A stretch of DNA of 64,000 nt from Halogeometricum rufum (GTDB lineage: Archaea; Halobacteriota; Halobacteria; Halobacteriales; Haloferacaceae), in the NCBI RefSeq assembly GCF_900112175.1, contig NZ_FOYT01000004.1, positions 124,001-188,000 on the forward strand, read 5' to 3'. The translations under genes were made by a program, and so were the position numbers. The stretch's first letter is position 1; the number at the start of each line of letters is the position of its first letter. Under the pieces are notes generated by a model. That model was not told the DNA's origin. It saw only the letters and a program-made list of their open reading frames with translations, and ran no database searches. Shown one piece after another: positions 52,529 to 61,400 of this stretch.

Positions 52529-53542
52529 GTGCGAAGATTGGCGAGGTTTCTGGTCGGCGTCCTCCTCGGCGGCGGCGCGTTCGCCGGCTACCTCGCGTCC
52601 GTCGGCGCCGGCGACGTGGCGGGCCGCGTCGCCGAACTCCCGCCGTGGGCCGTCGCCGCCGTCGTCCTGTTCGTGGTCGGCGAGGGCCTCGCGGACGGCA
52701 TCGGCGTCTGGGCGTCGGTGAACCCCCTCGGGCGCGGCCTCTCGAAGCGCCAGAGCGTGCAGTTCGCGATGGCTGGGGACTTCTTCGACACGCTCAGCCC
52801 CGCCGGACCGGTGAGTTCCGAGCCCATCATGGCGCGGTTCATCGGCGTCACGACGGAGACGTCGTACGCCGACGCCCTCGCGGTCCGGGGCGTGGCGAAG
52901 TACGTGAAGTCGGGCGCTCAACTCCTGCTCTCGACGGTGCTGGCGCTCTCGATAACCGTCGGCGGGAGTTCGCCGCGGTTCGTCCTCGTCACCCTCGCCG
53001 GAGCCGTCGGCACCCTGCTCGTCGGCGGCCTCGTCGTCCTCCGGTTCCGGGCCGCCGTCTCCCGCGCCGCCGTCGCCGTCGCCGCGCCCGTCGTCGCGTG
53101 GGCGTCGTCGCTCTACCGGGACGACCCGCACGACAGAGCGGTCGTCGCGTCCGCGGTCGAACGGTTCTGGGCCCGCGTCCTCCTGTTCCGCGACCGACCG
53201 GGACTGGTCGCACTCGTCGCCGTCGGCGGCGTCGTCGAACAGGTGCTGACGGCGGCGGCCCTCTACGTCGCGCTCCTCGGAATCGGCTCCGGGACGGGGG
53301 CGGCCGTCGCCCTCCTCCCCATCGTCGCCGTCGTCCCCCTCCCGCAGGCGTCGAGCATCGTCCCGATTCCGGGGAGCATCGGGGCGTACGACGTGGTCCT
53401 CGGCGGCGCACTCACCCTCGTGACGGGGGCGGCACCCGCGGCGGCGGCCGCCGCCGTCCTCGTCGTCCGGACGGTCACGCTCCCGTTCGGCCTCTCCGTC
53501 GGCGGCCTCTCCGTCGCCTTTCTCCGCGGGTGGCGGCCGTAG
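52529..53542 (+). CDS. YbhN/LPG-synthase-transmembrane family protein
   Basis: A 337-residue integral membrane protein starting at GTG, with about eight hydrophobic segments and the family's conserved GDFFDTLSPAGPVSSEPI loop and PLPQASSIVPIPGSIGAYD near the end. It matches the flippase-like/lysylphosphatidylglycerol-synthase transmembrane region family without the C-terminal synthetase domain. A role in lipid or glycan translocation is inferred from the family. Confidence 0.85.
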   Translation: MRRLARFLVGVLLGGGAFAGYLASVGAGDVAGRVAELPPWAVAAVVLFVVGEGLADGIGVWASVNPLGRGLSKRQSVQFAMAGDFFDTLSPAGPVSSEPIMARFIGVTTETSYADALAVRGVAKYVKSGAQLLLSTVLALSITVGGSSPRFVLVTLAGAVGTLLVGGLVVLRFRAAVSRAAVAVAAPVVAWASSLYRDDPHDRAVVASAVERFWARVLLFRDRPGLVALVAVGGVVEQVLTAAALYVALLGIGSGTGAAVALLPIVAVVPLPQASSIVPIPGSIGAYDVVLGGALTLVTGAAPAAAAAAVLVVRTVTLPFGLSVGGLSVAFLRGWRP

Positions 53543-53665
53543 CGTGACGCCGGGGTCGGCGGCGAGACCGAACCGGTCGCGTCTCCGGACGGTTCAGCGT
53601 CGTGGGTACCGGCGAATCGCTCGGTTGCGAAAACGCATTTCACGTCGCCGTGCGAACACGTTGCC

Positions 53666-54247
53666 ATGGCACACGTCATCGTCGTCGGCGGAGGCGCCGC
53701 CGGACTGAGCGCCGCGCTGTTCACCCAGAAGAACGGGCTGGAGACCACCGTCTTCGACACGGACAAGACGTGGTTGCACAAGGCCCACCTGTTCAACTAC
53801 CCCGGCATCGGTTCGCAGGACGGTACCGTGTTCCTGGAGACGCTCCAGCGACAGGCCGAGACGTTCGGCGTCGAACGCGTGAGCGCCGAGGTGTCGGACG
53901 TGTCCGAGTCGGGCGACGGGTTCACCGTGACGGCCGACGGCGAGGACCACGACGCCGACTACGTCGTCCTCGCGACGGGAGCGAACCGGGACCTGGCCGA
54001 GTCGCTGGGCTGCGACTTCGACGGTGACCTCGTCGACGTCGACGTGACGATGGAGACGAGCGTCGACGGCGCGTACGCCACGGGCGCGATGGTCCGCGCC
54101 GAGGAGTGGCAAGCGGTCATCAGCGCCGGCGACGGCGCCGCCGCCGCGCTCAACATCCTCTCGACGGAGAAGGGCGAGAACTACCACGACTTCGACGTGC
54201 CCGCCGACGCCGACGAGGCGTTCGGCGCGATGGCCGACGAGTCGTAG
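53666..54247 (+). CDS. Mini thioredoxin-reductase-like FAD protein
   Basis: A 193-residue flavoprotein. FAD motif GGGAAG at 8-13 and a second FAD-contact motif TSVDGAYATGAM (about 131-142) match thioredoxin reductase, including YVVLATGANRDL between. The NADPH-binding domain and the CxxC redox pair (normally about residues 115-245 of a 310-residue enzyme) are absent, so it cannot be a conventional TrxR. It may be reduced by another carrier, or bind FAD for sensing. It is followed by the histidine kinase on the opposite strand. Confidence 0.8.
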   Translation: MAHVIVVGGGAAGLSAALFTQKNGLETTVFDTDKTWLHKAHLFNYPGIGSQDGTVFLETLQRQAETFGVERVSAEVSDVSESGDGFTVTADGEDHDADYVVLATGANRDLAESLGCDFDGDLVDVDVTMETSVDGAYATGAMVRAEEWQAVISAGDGAAAALNILSTEKGENYHDFDVPADADEAFGAMADES

Positions 54248-54274
54248 AGCGCAGAGGACAGACGGCCCCTCTGG

Positions 54275-55321
54275 CTACGGGTCGACCGGTTCGGAACTCG
54301 GGAGCGATATCGAGACGACGTTCCCCCGCGGCGTGTTCTCCTCGAATTCGAGTTCGCCGCCGAGCGAATCGACGCACCACTGCATGACCCAGAGACCGAC
54401 TCCCGACCCGTGGTACGTGCTGCTGGCTTCGACTTCGGTTCCGAGCACGTCTATCTCGACGTCCGGAATCGGCGGCCCGTCGTCGGCAACGCGAATCACC
54501 CCGCAGCAGTCCGCCCGGTCCTCGGCCACCGACACGGTCACCTCGGGCGTGCGCCGGTCGTTGTGTTCGACCGCGTTCTCGATGGCGTGTTCGACGGCGT
54601 AAGTGACCCCCTCGTCGGCGATGACCGAGACGCTGGCCGCGCTACCGAGACGGATCGTCGCGTCGTCGTACTCGCGCCGCGCCCGTTCGACAGCCGATTC
54701 GACGACGTCGCGAAGGTCGGTCGGCGAACGTTTCGTCGCGTCGGGTTCGGCTATCTCCTCTATCTGGCGGACCGAGTCGCTGAGCGTTCCGACCTCGTTC
54801 GTTATCTCCACGACGGTCTCCAGTTCCGACTGAAGCGACTCGTCCTCGACGGCCGATCTGATGCGGTCGGCGTACCCCAGAAGGACGTTCATCTTGTTCC
54901 GGAGGTTGTGTCTGACGATACGGCTGAGTAACCGCAACCGGCGTTCTCGCGCCCGATACTCGGTTATGTCGTGGACCTCGGCGATGACGCCGTCGACGCC
55001 GTCGACGGAAGTCCCGTTGAGGTGGACCCGAATCCAGCGCAACTCGCCGTTCGAGCGCTCTATCTGCCACTCGAACGACTGCGAATCGCCGGCGGCAGCG
55101 GCTCGAACCTCGCGAAGTGCGCGCTCTTCGGAGAATTTCGTCGACGGCGGTGTGTACTCGCTCACCGTCGTTCCTCGGAGTTCGTCGGCGGTGTATCCGT
55201 AGAGTCGCTCTATCGGAGCGTTCACGTCCAGCACTGCCCCATTCTCGGGATGGCGGAACGTGATACCCACGTCCAGATTGTCGAATATCGGCGGGAGTCT
55301 CACGTGGTCGCGGGTATCCAT
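54275..55321 (-). CDS. PAS-domain sensor histidine kinase
   Basis: A 348-residue soluble kinase with a single PAS domain (FDNLDVGITFRHPENGAVLDVNAPIERLYGY..) plus PAC, then an H box RIVRHNLRNKMNVLLGYADR (phospho-acceptor His), an N box HAIENAVEHN and a G box VADDGPP / GSGVGLWVMQWC. No transmembrane segment and no adjacent response regulator, so its partner is elsewhere. It probably senses a cytoplasmic ligand or redox state. Confidence 0.9.
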   Translation of the reverse strand: MDTRDHVRLPPIFDNLDVGITFRHPENGAVLDVNAPIERLYGYTADELRGTTVSEYTPPSTKFSEERALREVRAAAAGDSQSFEWQIERSNGELRWIRVHLNGTSVDGVDGVIAEVHDITEYRARERRLRLLSRIVRHNLRNKMNVLLGYADRIRSAVEDESLQSELETVVEITNEVGTLSDSVRQIEEIAEPDATKRSPTDLRDVVESAVERARREYDDATIRLGSAASVSVIADEGVTYAVEHAIENAVEHNDRRTPEVTVSVAEDRADCCGVIRVADDGPPIPDVEIDVLGTEVEASSTYHGSGVGLWVMQWCVDSLGGELEFEENTPRGNVVSISLPSSEPVDP

Positions 55322-55490
55322 GTGGTAACTTCCCGGGGCGAGCTCATATATCCATGAAATCCGGAACGAATTACCTGTACGCCAGTCGGGCGGTTTTCCG
55401 GATGGGCGCCGGTACTCACGGCGAGCGAACGTCGGTCCGCGAGGCGACGGGGGCCGGAGATGACGTCCCCGCAGAGAAGAGCGTACCCGC

Positions 55491-56060
55491 TCAGCCGAGG
55501 ACGTAGCTCAGCATCGGGTACTTCTCGAGCAGCGTCTGGCCGCCCACGTCGTACTGCTCTATCTTGCTGTCCAGTCCGAGGATGCGCCCCGCGCCGAACG
55601 CCGCGACGGCGAGGAACACCAGCATGTACGCGAAGTCGCCGTTGATGAACCCGTGAGCGACGTCCCAGTTGCTGAAGTAGAACATCAGCATCATGAACGC
55701 GCCCCAGAACGCGGCGAGGCGGGTCACCGCGCCGGCGAGTAGCGCGAGGCCGATGGCGAGTTCACCCCACGGCACCGCGACGCTGAGGAACTCGGCGAAC
55801 CACGGCGTGCTCCCCATCCACGCGAACACTCCCGAGAGGGGGCTGGCGGCCGGAACCGCGTTGTTCAGGTAGCCCGCCGCGCTGAACGGTTCGGCGGCCA
55901 GAATCTTCGTCCATCCCGAGTAGAAGAACGCGAATCCCATCATCAGTCGAAGCGCGAGGACGAACCACGCGCTGAGGCTGTGAGCCTTGCTGCTAATCGT
56001 GACACCTGCGACCGTACTCTCGAACTCGTTCACGCGCGACTGCATCTCGTTAGTTGCCAT
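55491..56060 (-). CDS. DoxX family membrane protein
   Basis: A 189-residue protein with four hydrophobic helices and DoxX-type segments LRLMMGFAFFYSGWTKILA and AIGLALLAGAVTRLAAFWGAFMMLMFYFS. Members form part of thiosulfate:quinone oxidoreductase or act with other redox proteins. It stands alone and is divergent from the HTH regulator at 56560. The 500-base gap holds regulator sites. Confidence 0.85.
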   Translation of the reverse strand: MATNEMQSRVNEFESTVAGVTISSKAHSLSAWFVLALRLMMGFAFFYSGWTKILAAEPFSAAGYLNNAVPAASPLSGVFAWMGSTPWFAEFLSVAVPWGELAIGLALLAGAVTRLAAFWGAFMMLMFYFSNWDVAHGFINGDFAYMLVFLAVAAFGAGRILGLDSKIEQYDVGGQTLLEKYPMLSYVLG

Positions 56061-56264
56061 CGGAAGTCACCTTACACCTGAACCGTGTGCCGCGTACCAC
56101 GTATAACGGACGCGTAATTCTCAGTTCTGGGGAATGTGCGTAAGTCGTACCCGAGCGCCGCGGGAACCGACGCGATCCGTCGGCGAGACGCGCTTTGGAG
56201 GCCAGCAGAGTCGCTCTCGAACGTTCGGAGACGAACGCGCCGCGGCGGTGTCGCTGCCGGTGCG

Positions 56265-56275
56265 GTTACCGTAAC
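56265..56275. promoter_or_regulatory. GTTAC-C-GTAAC palindrome
   Basis: An 11-base palindrome with the same half-site as the cluster at 56428-56453, upstream of the HTH regulator. Confidence 0.45.
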
Positions 56276-56427
56276 TATCGTTCCTGATATACTCGCAGGC
56301 GACGGTGGCCTCGACTGGACCCCGAGGACGGAGTCGCACACGACGGGCGGACCCCACGTCGACTCATCGGCTACGGGCGCCCGCGTCGGCGACGGGCGGG
56401 CGAGCCGTCCGGACGGCTCCTTCCCAC

Positions 56428-56453
56428 GGTTACGGCGGTGTAACCGGGTTACA
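56428..56453. promoter_or_regulatory. Overlapping GGTTAC/GTAACC operator cluster
   Basis: CGGTTAC (56428-56434) pairs with GTAACCG (56440-56446). The latter half also pairs with GGTTACA in TGTAACC-G-GGTTACA (56439-56453), so three half-sites overlap. The cluster ends 17 bases before the TATA-like box (56471) of the HTH gene. Auto-regulation by that HTH protein is an inference. Confidence 0.55.
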
Positions 56454-56559
56454 TCGACGCTGTCGAAGGGCTATATGGGAGCGGGCCGTAGCGCTCGACG
56501 TGGCCCGTCGGCGACCGCAGGGACGGCCCTCCGACCGACGGCCCGACGGACCTAGTTCC

Positions 56560-56802
56560 ATGTCTCACGCCGAACAAACCGCGCGAACGCTGGAGAACCT
56601 CCCCCCGAGTGCGAAGTTCGTCCACTTCGTCCTCGAACGGGAGTCGCACCTGACGCAAGGGGAACTGACCGACCGGACGCAACTCTCGACGCGGACCGTT
56701 CGGGACGCCCTCCGAAAACTGGAGGACGCGGACATCGTCCACGAGGACGTCTGTCTGAAGGACGCGAGGAAGCGCGTGTACTCGCTGGAACGGGCGGACT
56801 GA
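56560..56802 (+). CDS. Small winged-helix regulator (MarR/TrmB-like)
   Basis: An 80-residue DNA-binding protein: PPSAKFVHFVLERESHLTQGELTDRTQLSTRTVRDALRKLEDADIV is a winged HTH with recognition helix STRTVRDALRKL, followed by a short wing (EDVCLKDARKRVY). No ligand-binding domain. It sits next to the GGTTAC cluster and is divergent from DoxX, so autoregulation and control of DoxX are plausible. Confidence 0.85.
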   Translation: MSHAEQTARTLENLPPSAKFVHFVLERESHLTQGELTDRTQLSTRTVRDALRKLEDADIVHEDVCLKDARKRVYSLERAD

Positions 56803-56916
56803 ACCGGGTCCGGGAGAGGCGCGTCGAACACGGCGAGCGAACCGACTCGTTCTGACAGCACGGCTGCCGGTCGGGCGGTGCTTCGAGGCCGACGGGGCGA
56901 CGCCGCACCCGTTCGG

Positions 56917-59001
56917 CTACTCGCTTCGCGGCGACCTGTCGGTCCGGTCGCGGAGCGTCTCGACAGTCTCGGGCGCGAACAGGTCCGGGGCGCGGCGAGC
57001 GGTCGGCCCGTCGTCGTCGGGCGCGAGGTCGAACGCCGCCTGCAGGAAGGCGAACGGCGCGCCCGCGGCCCACGCCTGCGGCGTGCAGGCGGCGGGGTAC
57101 TCGACCGGGTCCCGGTCGTCGTCGAACCCGCAGTACAGTTCCGGGAGGCGTTCGTGCTCGAACCGCGTCGCGGCGTCTAAGACCCCTTCCGCGAGTCGTT
57201 CCGCGGCGTCGCCGTGTCCGTACCGCGACAGGCCGAGTGCGACGAGCGACGTGTCGTGGGGCCACACGCCGCCGGCGTGGTAGGACACCGGCGAGTAGCC
57301 GGCGTCGTTCGGACTCATCGTCCGGAGGCCCCACCCCGTCGACGACGGGCCGTCGACGAGCGTCTCGACGACGGCGTCGGCGCGGTCGGCCGGAATCGTC
57401 TCCGTCCACAGGCAGTGGCCGACGTTCGACGTGACGGCGTCGACGATTCGACCGTCTCCGTCCTTCGCGAGGCCGTAGTACGTCCGGTCGGGGAGCCAGA
57501 ACTCCTCGTCGAACGCGCGTTCGATCGCTCGGGCGCGGTCGCGGTAGGCGTCGGCCGGCACGTGGGTCTCCACGTCCGCGTCCAGACCGTCGAGGAGGGC
57601 GGCGCCGCGGTCGAGCGCTCTCGCCGCGTAGCCCTGCACTTCGGCGACCGCCAGCGGACTGTCGGCGACGGTGCCGTCGGCGAACCGGATGCTGTCCGCC
57701 GTGTCCTTCCACGCGTGGTGGTCGAGGACGCCGTCGGTCTCGTAGTAGAGGAACGGGTCGTCGCCGGCGTCGCTGGTTCGATACGTCCACGCCAGCGCGT
57801 CGGCCAGCGCGTCCGCGAGTTCTTCCGCCAGCGCCTCGCTTCCCCGCCACCGGCACGTCTCGTCGAGGAGCGTCACCCACAGGGGCGTCGCGTCGACGGT
57901 GCCGAAGTAGGGCCGGTGCGGGATGCGGCGCCGGTCGGCGAGTTCGCCGTGGCGGACTTCGTGGAACACCTTTCCCGGTTCCTCCCCGCGTGACGGAACG
58001 TCCTCGCGGCCGCGGGTGGCCGCGAAGTACCGGAGCGTTCCGGCCGCGAGCGACGGCGCGACGGCGAGCGTCTGGTGGGCGGTGAGCAGGGCGTCGCGTC
58101 CGAACGGCGTGACGAACCACGGCGTCCCGGCCAGCGGAACCGGTCCGTGCTCCGTCTCCGTCGTGAGTGCGACGAGGTCGGACCGGGCCCGTTCGAAGAC
58201 GGCGTCGTATCGGGCGGTCCCCGTCTCGACCCGCGGGACCGAGACCGGTTCCGTGCGGGCCGGGAGCGTCGCCGCCGCGCCGTCCGAGGACCCCGTCGCG
58301 GCGGGCGGCGTCGCGTCCGGTTCTGGCGCGGCGGAGGCCGTCGCCTCCGACTCCGACGCCGCTTCCGACGCCGACGCCGCCCCGTCGACGGCGGCGACGA
58401 AGGGGAGTTCGAACCGCCCCTGCGGCGGGACGCGGGCGGAGAAGACGGCCGCCGTCTCAGAGAGGCTCTCGGGCCGCCGTCCGAAGCGAAGTCGCGTCGC
58501 GCGGGTGACGGACTCGCCGTCGGCCGTCTCGTAGTCGTACCGGAGGACGACCGACCGGTCGTTCGCGGTCCGCCGAACGTCCCGGTCGATGTCGGTGCCG
58601 AGTCCGCGAACCTCGAACAGGTCCGCGAAGTCGGCGTCGAACCGGACGGTGAGCGTCACCGACCGGGACGCCGCGGCGTGGTTCTCCAGCACCACCGTCT
58701 CCGCGTAGCCTTCGGCCTCGTGGACCGACTGGCGTCGCTGGACGACGACTTCGCTGTGTTTCGGAACGTTCCGGTCTCGAATCTCGTTCACCGCCGGGCC
58801 CGCGGTGGCGAGCGTGACCGTCCGTTCGTTCGCGGCGTCCAGCGTCTCGCCGATGTGGGCCAACTCCGTCCCGGCGACGTCGACGGCGAGTTCCGAGAGG
58901 AAGCGCGTGTCCCGGTGGTACAGTCCTCCTTCCGGACCGAGTTCGTCCGGGGTCGTTCGCACGAAGAAGCTGTACCCGTCCACGAGCGTCTCTAGCGGCA
59001 T
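56917..59001 (-). CDS. Amylo-alpha-1,6-glucosidase-like (glycogen debranching) protein
   Basis: A 694-residue protein. The N-terminal domain (ETLVDGYSFFVRTTPDELGPEGGLYHRDTRFLSEL) fits the GDE-N-bis domain. A Ser/Ala/Glu-rich linker (about 208-245) leads to the (alpha/alpha)6 glucosidase part with WFVTPFGRDALLTAHQTL and GWGLRTMSPNDAGYSPVSYHAGGVWPHDTSL, the usual carboxylate-rich active-site segments. It likely releases glucose or glucosyl units from branched glucans. Divergent from a sugar ABC importer it could handle the imported oligosaccharide. No signal peptide. Confidence 0.88.
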   Translation of the reverse strand: MPLETLVDGYSFFVRTTPDELGPEGGLYHRDTRFLSELAVDVAGTELAHIGETLDAANERTVTLATAGPAVNEIRDRNVPKHSEVVVQRRQSVHEAEGYAETVVLENHAAASRSVTLTVRFDADFADLFEVRGLGTDIDRDVRRTANDRSVVLRYDYETADGESVTRATRLRFGRRPESLSETAAVFSARVPPQGRFELPFVAAVDGAASASEAASESEATASAAPEPDATPPAATGSSDGAAATLPARTEPVSVPRVETGTARYDAVFERARSDLVALTTETEHGPVPLAGTPWFVTPFGRDALLTAHQTLAVAPSLAAGTLRYFAATRGREDVPSRGEEPGKVFHEVRHGELADRRRIPHRPYFGTVDATPLWVTLLDETCRWRGSEALAEELADALADALAWTYRTSDAGDDPFLYYETDGVLDHHAWKDTADSIRFADGTVADSPLAVAEVQGYAARALDRGAALLDGLDADVETHVPADAYRDRARAIERAFDEEFWLPDRTYYGLAKDGDGRIVDAVTSNVGHCLWTETIPADRADAVVETLVDGPSSTGWGLRTMSPNDAGYSPVSYHAGGVWPHDTSLVALGLSRYGHGDAAERLAEGVLDAATRFEHERLPELYCGFDDDRDPVEYPAACTPQAWAAGAPFAFLQAAFDLAPDDDGPTARRAPDLFAPETVETLRDRTDRSPRSE

Positions 59002-59097
59002 CCGTCCGACACCTCGCCCGACTCGTTCGGCGGCGGACCGTGGGAACTGTGCATACGACGTGACTACGAATCGACCGGATTAACTCTTGCGGGGAAC

Positions 59098-59133
59098 AAC
59101 AACTCTGAGTAGTTGTTCTCCGTTAGGTTTATC
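59098..59133 (+). promoter_or_regulatory. Operator and TATA box of the sugar importer
   Basis: AACAACT (59098-59104), 6 bases, AGTTGTT (59111-59117) is a perfect inverted repeat. TTTATC at 59128-59133 lies 25-30 bases before the start chosen at 59158. The repeat therefore sits just upstream of the TATA box, where a TrmB-type or other sugar regulator could bind. Binding is inferred. Confidence 0.5.
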
Positions 59134-59157
59134 ATGAACTATCCTCAAATTTCCGGC

Positions 59158-60486
59158 ATGTCGCACTCTGACCAACTGACGAGGCGGAACGTGCTCGCGG
59201 CGGGCGCGGCAGGACTGGCCGGCGGACTCGCCGGGTGTACCGGCACGTTCGGCGGTGGCGGCGGCGGCGGCGGTGGGTCAGTCGACTCGTTCAAGTACTG
59301 GAACATCCACAACGGCGACGACTTCCGAGGGCCGATCAACGAGATCGTCGCGAGTTACGAGGAGTCGAGCGGAACGACTGTGGAGGCGCGGTACATCGAC
59401 AACGACGCCATCTCCGAGCAGATTTCCAGCGCGGTGGCGTCGGACACCCTCCCGACGGTGGGACTGCTCGCCATCCAGACGATACAGCGGTTGGGCGCCG
59501 ACGGGTCGCTCTCGGCGGAGAGCGCCTCGCAGGTCATCGAGAACGTCGGGTCCGACGACTTCCGCGAGGGCCCGCTGAAGTTCATGAGCGACGGCGAGGG
59601 GGGCTACTACGGCATCCCCGCCGACGCGTGGGTCCAGGGCATCTGGTACCGCAAGAGCGCTTTCGAGGAGGAGGGACTGGAACCGCCGGTGACGTGGGAC
59701 GCCATCCTCGAAGCGGCGGAGACGTTCCACGACCCGGACAACGACATGTACGGCATCGGGTTCGGGACGAAGGCGACGGCGTACGCGCGGCAGTGTTTCA
59801 CCCAGTTCGCGCAGTCGAACGACGCGCGGGTGCTGGACGCGGATGCGAACGTCGTCTTCGACTCTCAGGAGATGATAGAGGCGCTCACCTTCCTCTCGGA
59901 CCTCGGCGAGTTCGTCCCCGGAGCCGTCTCCTTCGAGGACACGCGGAACCTCTACGGGAACGAGCAGGAACACATGTTCATGTACTCCTCGTACCTCCTC
60001 CCGGACCTGCTCTCGGACGAGGGCGAGGAGATGGTGCAGAACACCGGCCTCGCGCCCGCGACGGAGAAGAAGCGCCGCAGCACGTACGGGCAGGTGCTGG
60101 GACACACCATCTTCGCGAAGTCGGACGCGAGACGGCAGGTCGGCGGCGACTTCGTGGAACACGTGATGAGCGACGAGCAGTACGTGAAGTGGTGTCACAC
60201 GAACCCCGGCGGGACGATGCCCGTGCTGCAGTCCACCTCCGAGTCGGACGCCTACCTCGACAACGAGATTCTCTCGGCGTGGAGCGACACCATCGACCAG
60301 ATATCGTCCGCGCTCGGGAACATGGACCGGTTCGACTTCGTGGACGGGACGCTCCTGCCGGAGTTCGGGACCATCTCCAGCAACTCGCTCGTCGCCGAGG
60401 CGGTCAACCGCGTCGTCGTGAAAGACCACGCGCCCGACACCGTGGCGAAAGAGCAGGCGGAGAAGATGCGTAACGCCCTCTCATGA
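59158..60486 (+). CDS. Sugar ABC transporter substrate-binding lipoprotein (family 1)
   Basis: A 442-residue exported protein. Twin-arginine TRRNVLAAG (8-16) and lipobox LAGC (Cys27) are followed by a Gly/Ser linker and an extracellular solute-binding family 1 domain (WNIHNGDDFRGPINEIVASYEESSGTTVEARYID). The start MSHSDQ at 59158 is backed by the TATA box; ATGs at 59134 and 59113 are alternatives. It binds a sugar, glycerol-phosphate or oligosaccharide; the divergent glucosidase hints at maltodextrin-like material. Its stop overlaps the first permease by 4 bases. Confidence 0.9.
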   Translation: MSHSDQLTRRNVLAAGAAGLAGGLAGCTGTFGGGGGGGGGSVDSFKYWNIHNGDDFRGPINEIVASYEESSGTTVEARYIDNDAISEQISSAVASDTLPTVGLLAIQTIQRLGADGSLSAESASQVIENVGSDDFREGPLKFMSDGEGGYYGIPADAWVQGIWYRKSAFEEEGLEPPVTWDAILEAAETFHDPDNDMYGIGFGTKATAYARQCFTQFAQSNDARVLDADANVVFDSQEMIEALTFLSDLGEFVPGAVSFEDTRNLYGNEQEHMFMYSSYLLPDLLSDEGEEMVQNTGLAPATEKKRRSTYGQVLGHTIFAKSDARRQVGGDFVEHVMSDEQYVKWCHTNPGGTMPVLQSTSESDAYLDNEILSAWSDTIDQISSALGNMDRFDFVDGTLLPEFGTISSNSLVAEAVNRVVVKDHAPDTVAKEQAEKMRNALS

Positions 60487-61400
60487 CGTCGGTCAGGGAG
60501 GCGACCACCTCCGTGTTCGACAGGTACGCGGAGAACCCGGTAGAGCGTCGCGAGGCGGTTCTCGGCGTCCTCCTCATCCTCCCGGCCGTCGTCCTCATCG
60601 GCGCGGTCATCCTCTACCCCATCGCCTACAACGTCTACCTGAGTTTCACCGAGGTTCCGCTGAACCCGAACCGCGCCCCACAGTGGGTCGGACTCGGGAA
60701 CTACGTCGAGTTGCTCACGGCGGCGCGGTTCTGGTCGGCGTTCACGACGACGGTGGCGTTCACCGTCGGGAGTACCGTGCTCTCGACCGTCGTCGGTCTC
60801 GCCGTCGCACTCCTCTTCGACCGTGAGTTCCGCGGGCGCCGACTCGCCCGCGGCCTCGTCTTGCTCCCGCACGTCACGCCCATCATCGCCGTCGCGTTCG
60901 TCTGGCAGTTCATGCTCAGCCCGCTCTGGGGGTCGATTCCGAACCTACTCGCCGAGTGGGGACTGTACGGCACGCGCGTGGGACTGCTCGAACAGAGCGC
61001 GACGGCCCTGCCCGTCGTCGTCGTCTTCTCCGCGTGGCGGAACTTCCCGTTCGCCTTCCTGCTGTTCGTCGCGCGACTGCAAGCGATACCCGAGTCCATG
61101 TACGAAGCCGCACGCATCGACGGGGCCGGCGCGCTGGCACAGTTCAAAGACATCACGCTGCCGGAGTTGAAGGGCACCATCGCCATCGTGGTGCTGTTGC
61201 GCTTCATCTGGGAGTTCAACACGTTCGCGGAGGTGTGGCTCCTGACGAGGCAGGTCCTGACGCTGCCCATCTTCGCCTACCAGACGGCGTTCGCCAACTT
61301 CGAGCAGGGTCTCGGCGCCGCCATCTCTCTGCTGTTGTTCCTCGTGCAGGCGCTGTTCGTGCTCGGCTTCGTGACGCTGTTCGGGGAGGACAAGGTATGA
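60483..61400 (+). CDS. Sugar ABC permease, UgpA/MalF-like
   Basis: A 305-residue six-helix permease. It starts with an ATGA overlap and ends with another. The conserved coupling loop is ESMYEAARIDGAGALAQFKDITLPEL. Helices such as AVLGVLLILPAVVLIGAVILYPIAYNVYLS mark the family. It forms a heterodimer with the next gene. Confidence 0.93.
   Translation: MTSVREATTSVFDRYAENPVERREAVLGVLLILPAVVLIGAVILYPIAYNVYLSFTEVPLNPNRAPQWVGLGNYVELLTAARFWSAFTTTVAFTVGSTVLSTVVGLAVALLFDREFRGRRLARGLVLLPHVTPIIAVAFVWQFMLSPLWGSIPNLLAEWGLYGTRVGLLEQSATALPVVVVFSAWRNFPFAFLLFVARLQAIPESMYEAARIDGAGALAQFKDITLPELKGTIAIVVLLRFIWEFNTFAEVWLLTRQVLTLPIFAYQTAFANFEQGLGAAISLLLFLVQALFVLGFVTLFGEDKV

Larger units (their letters stand above)
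56061..56559. other. Gene-free regulatory gap between doxX-like gene and HTH regulator
   Basis: No supported gene in 499 bases; the overlapping frame from 56305 is a shadow. It holds several GGTTAC/GTAACC half-sites (described separately) and a TATA-like CTATATGG at 56471-56478 about 80 bases before the ATG at 56560. Confidence 0.6.
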
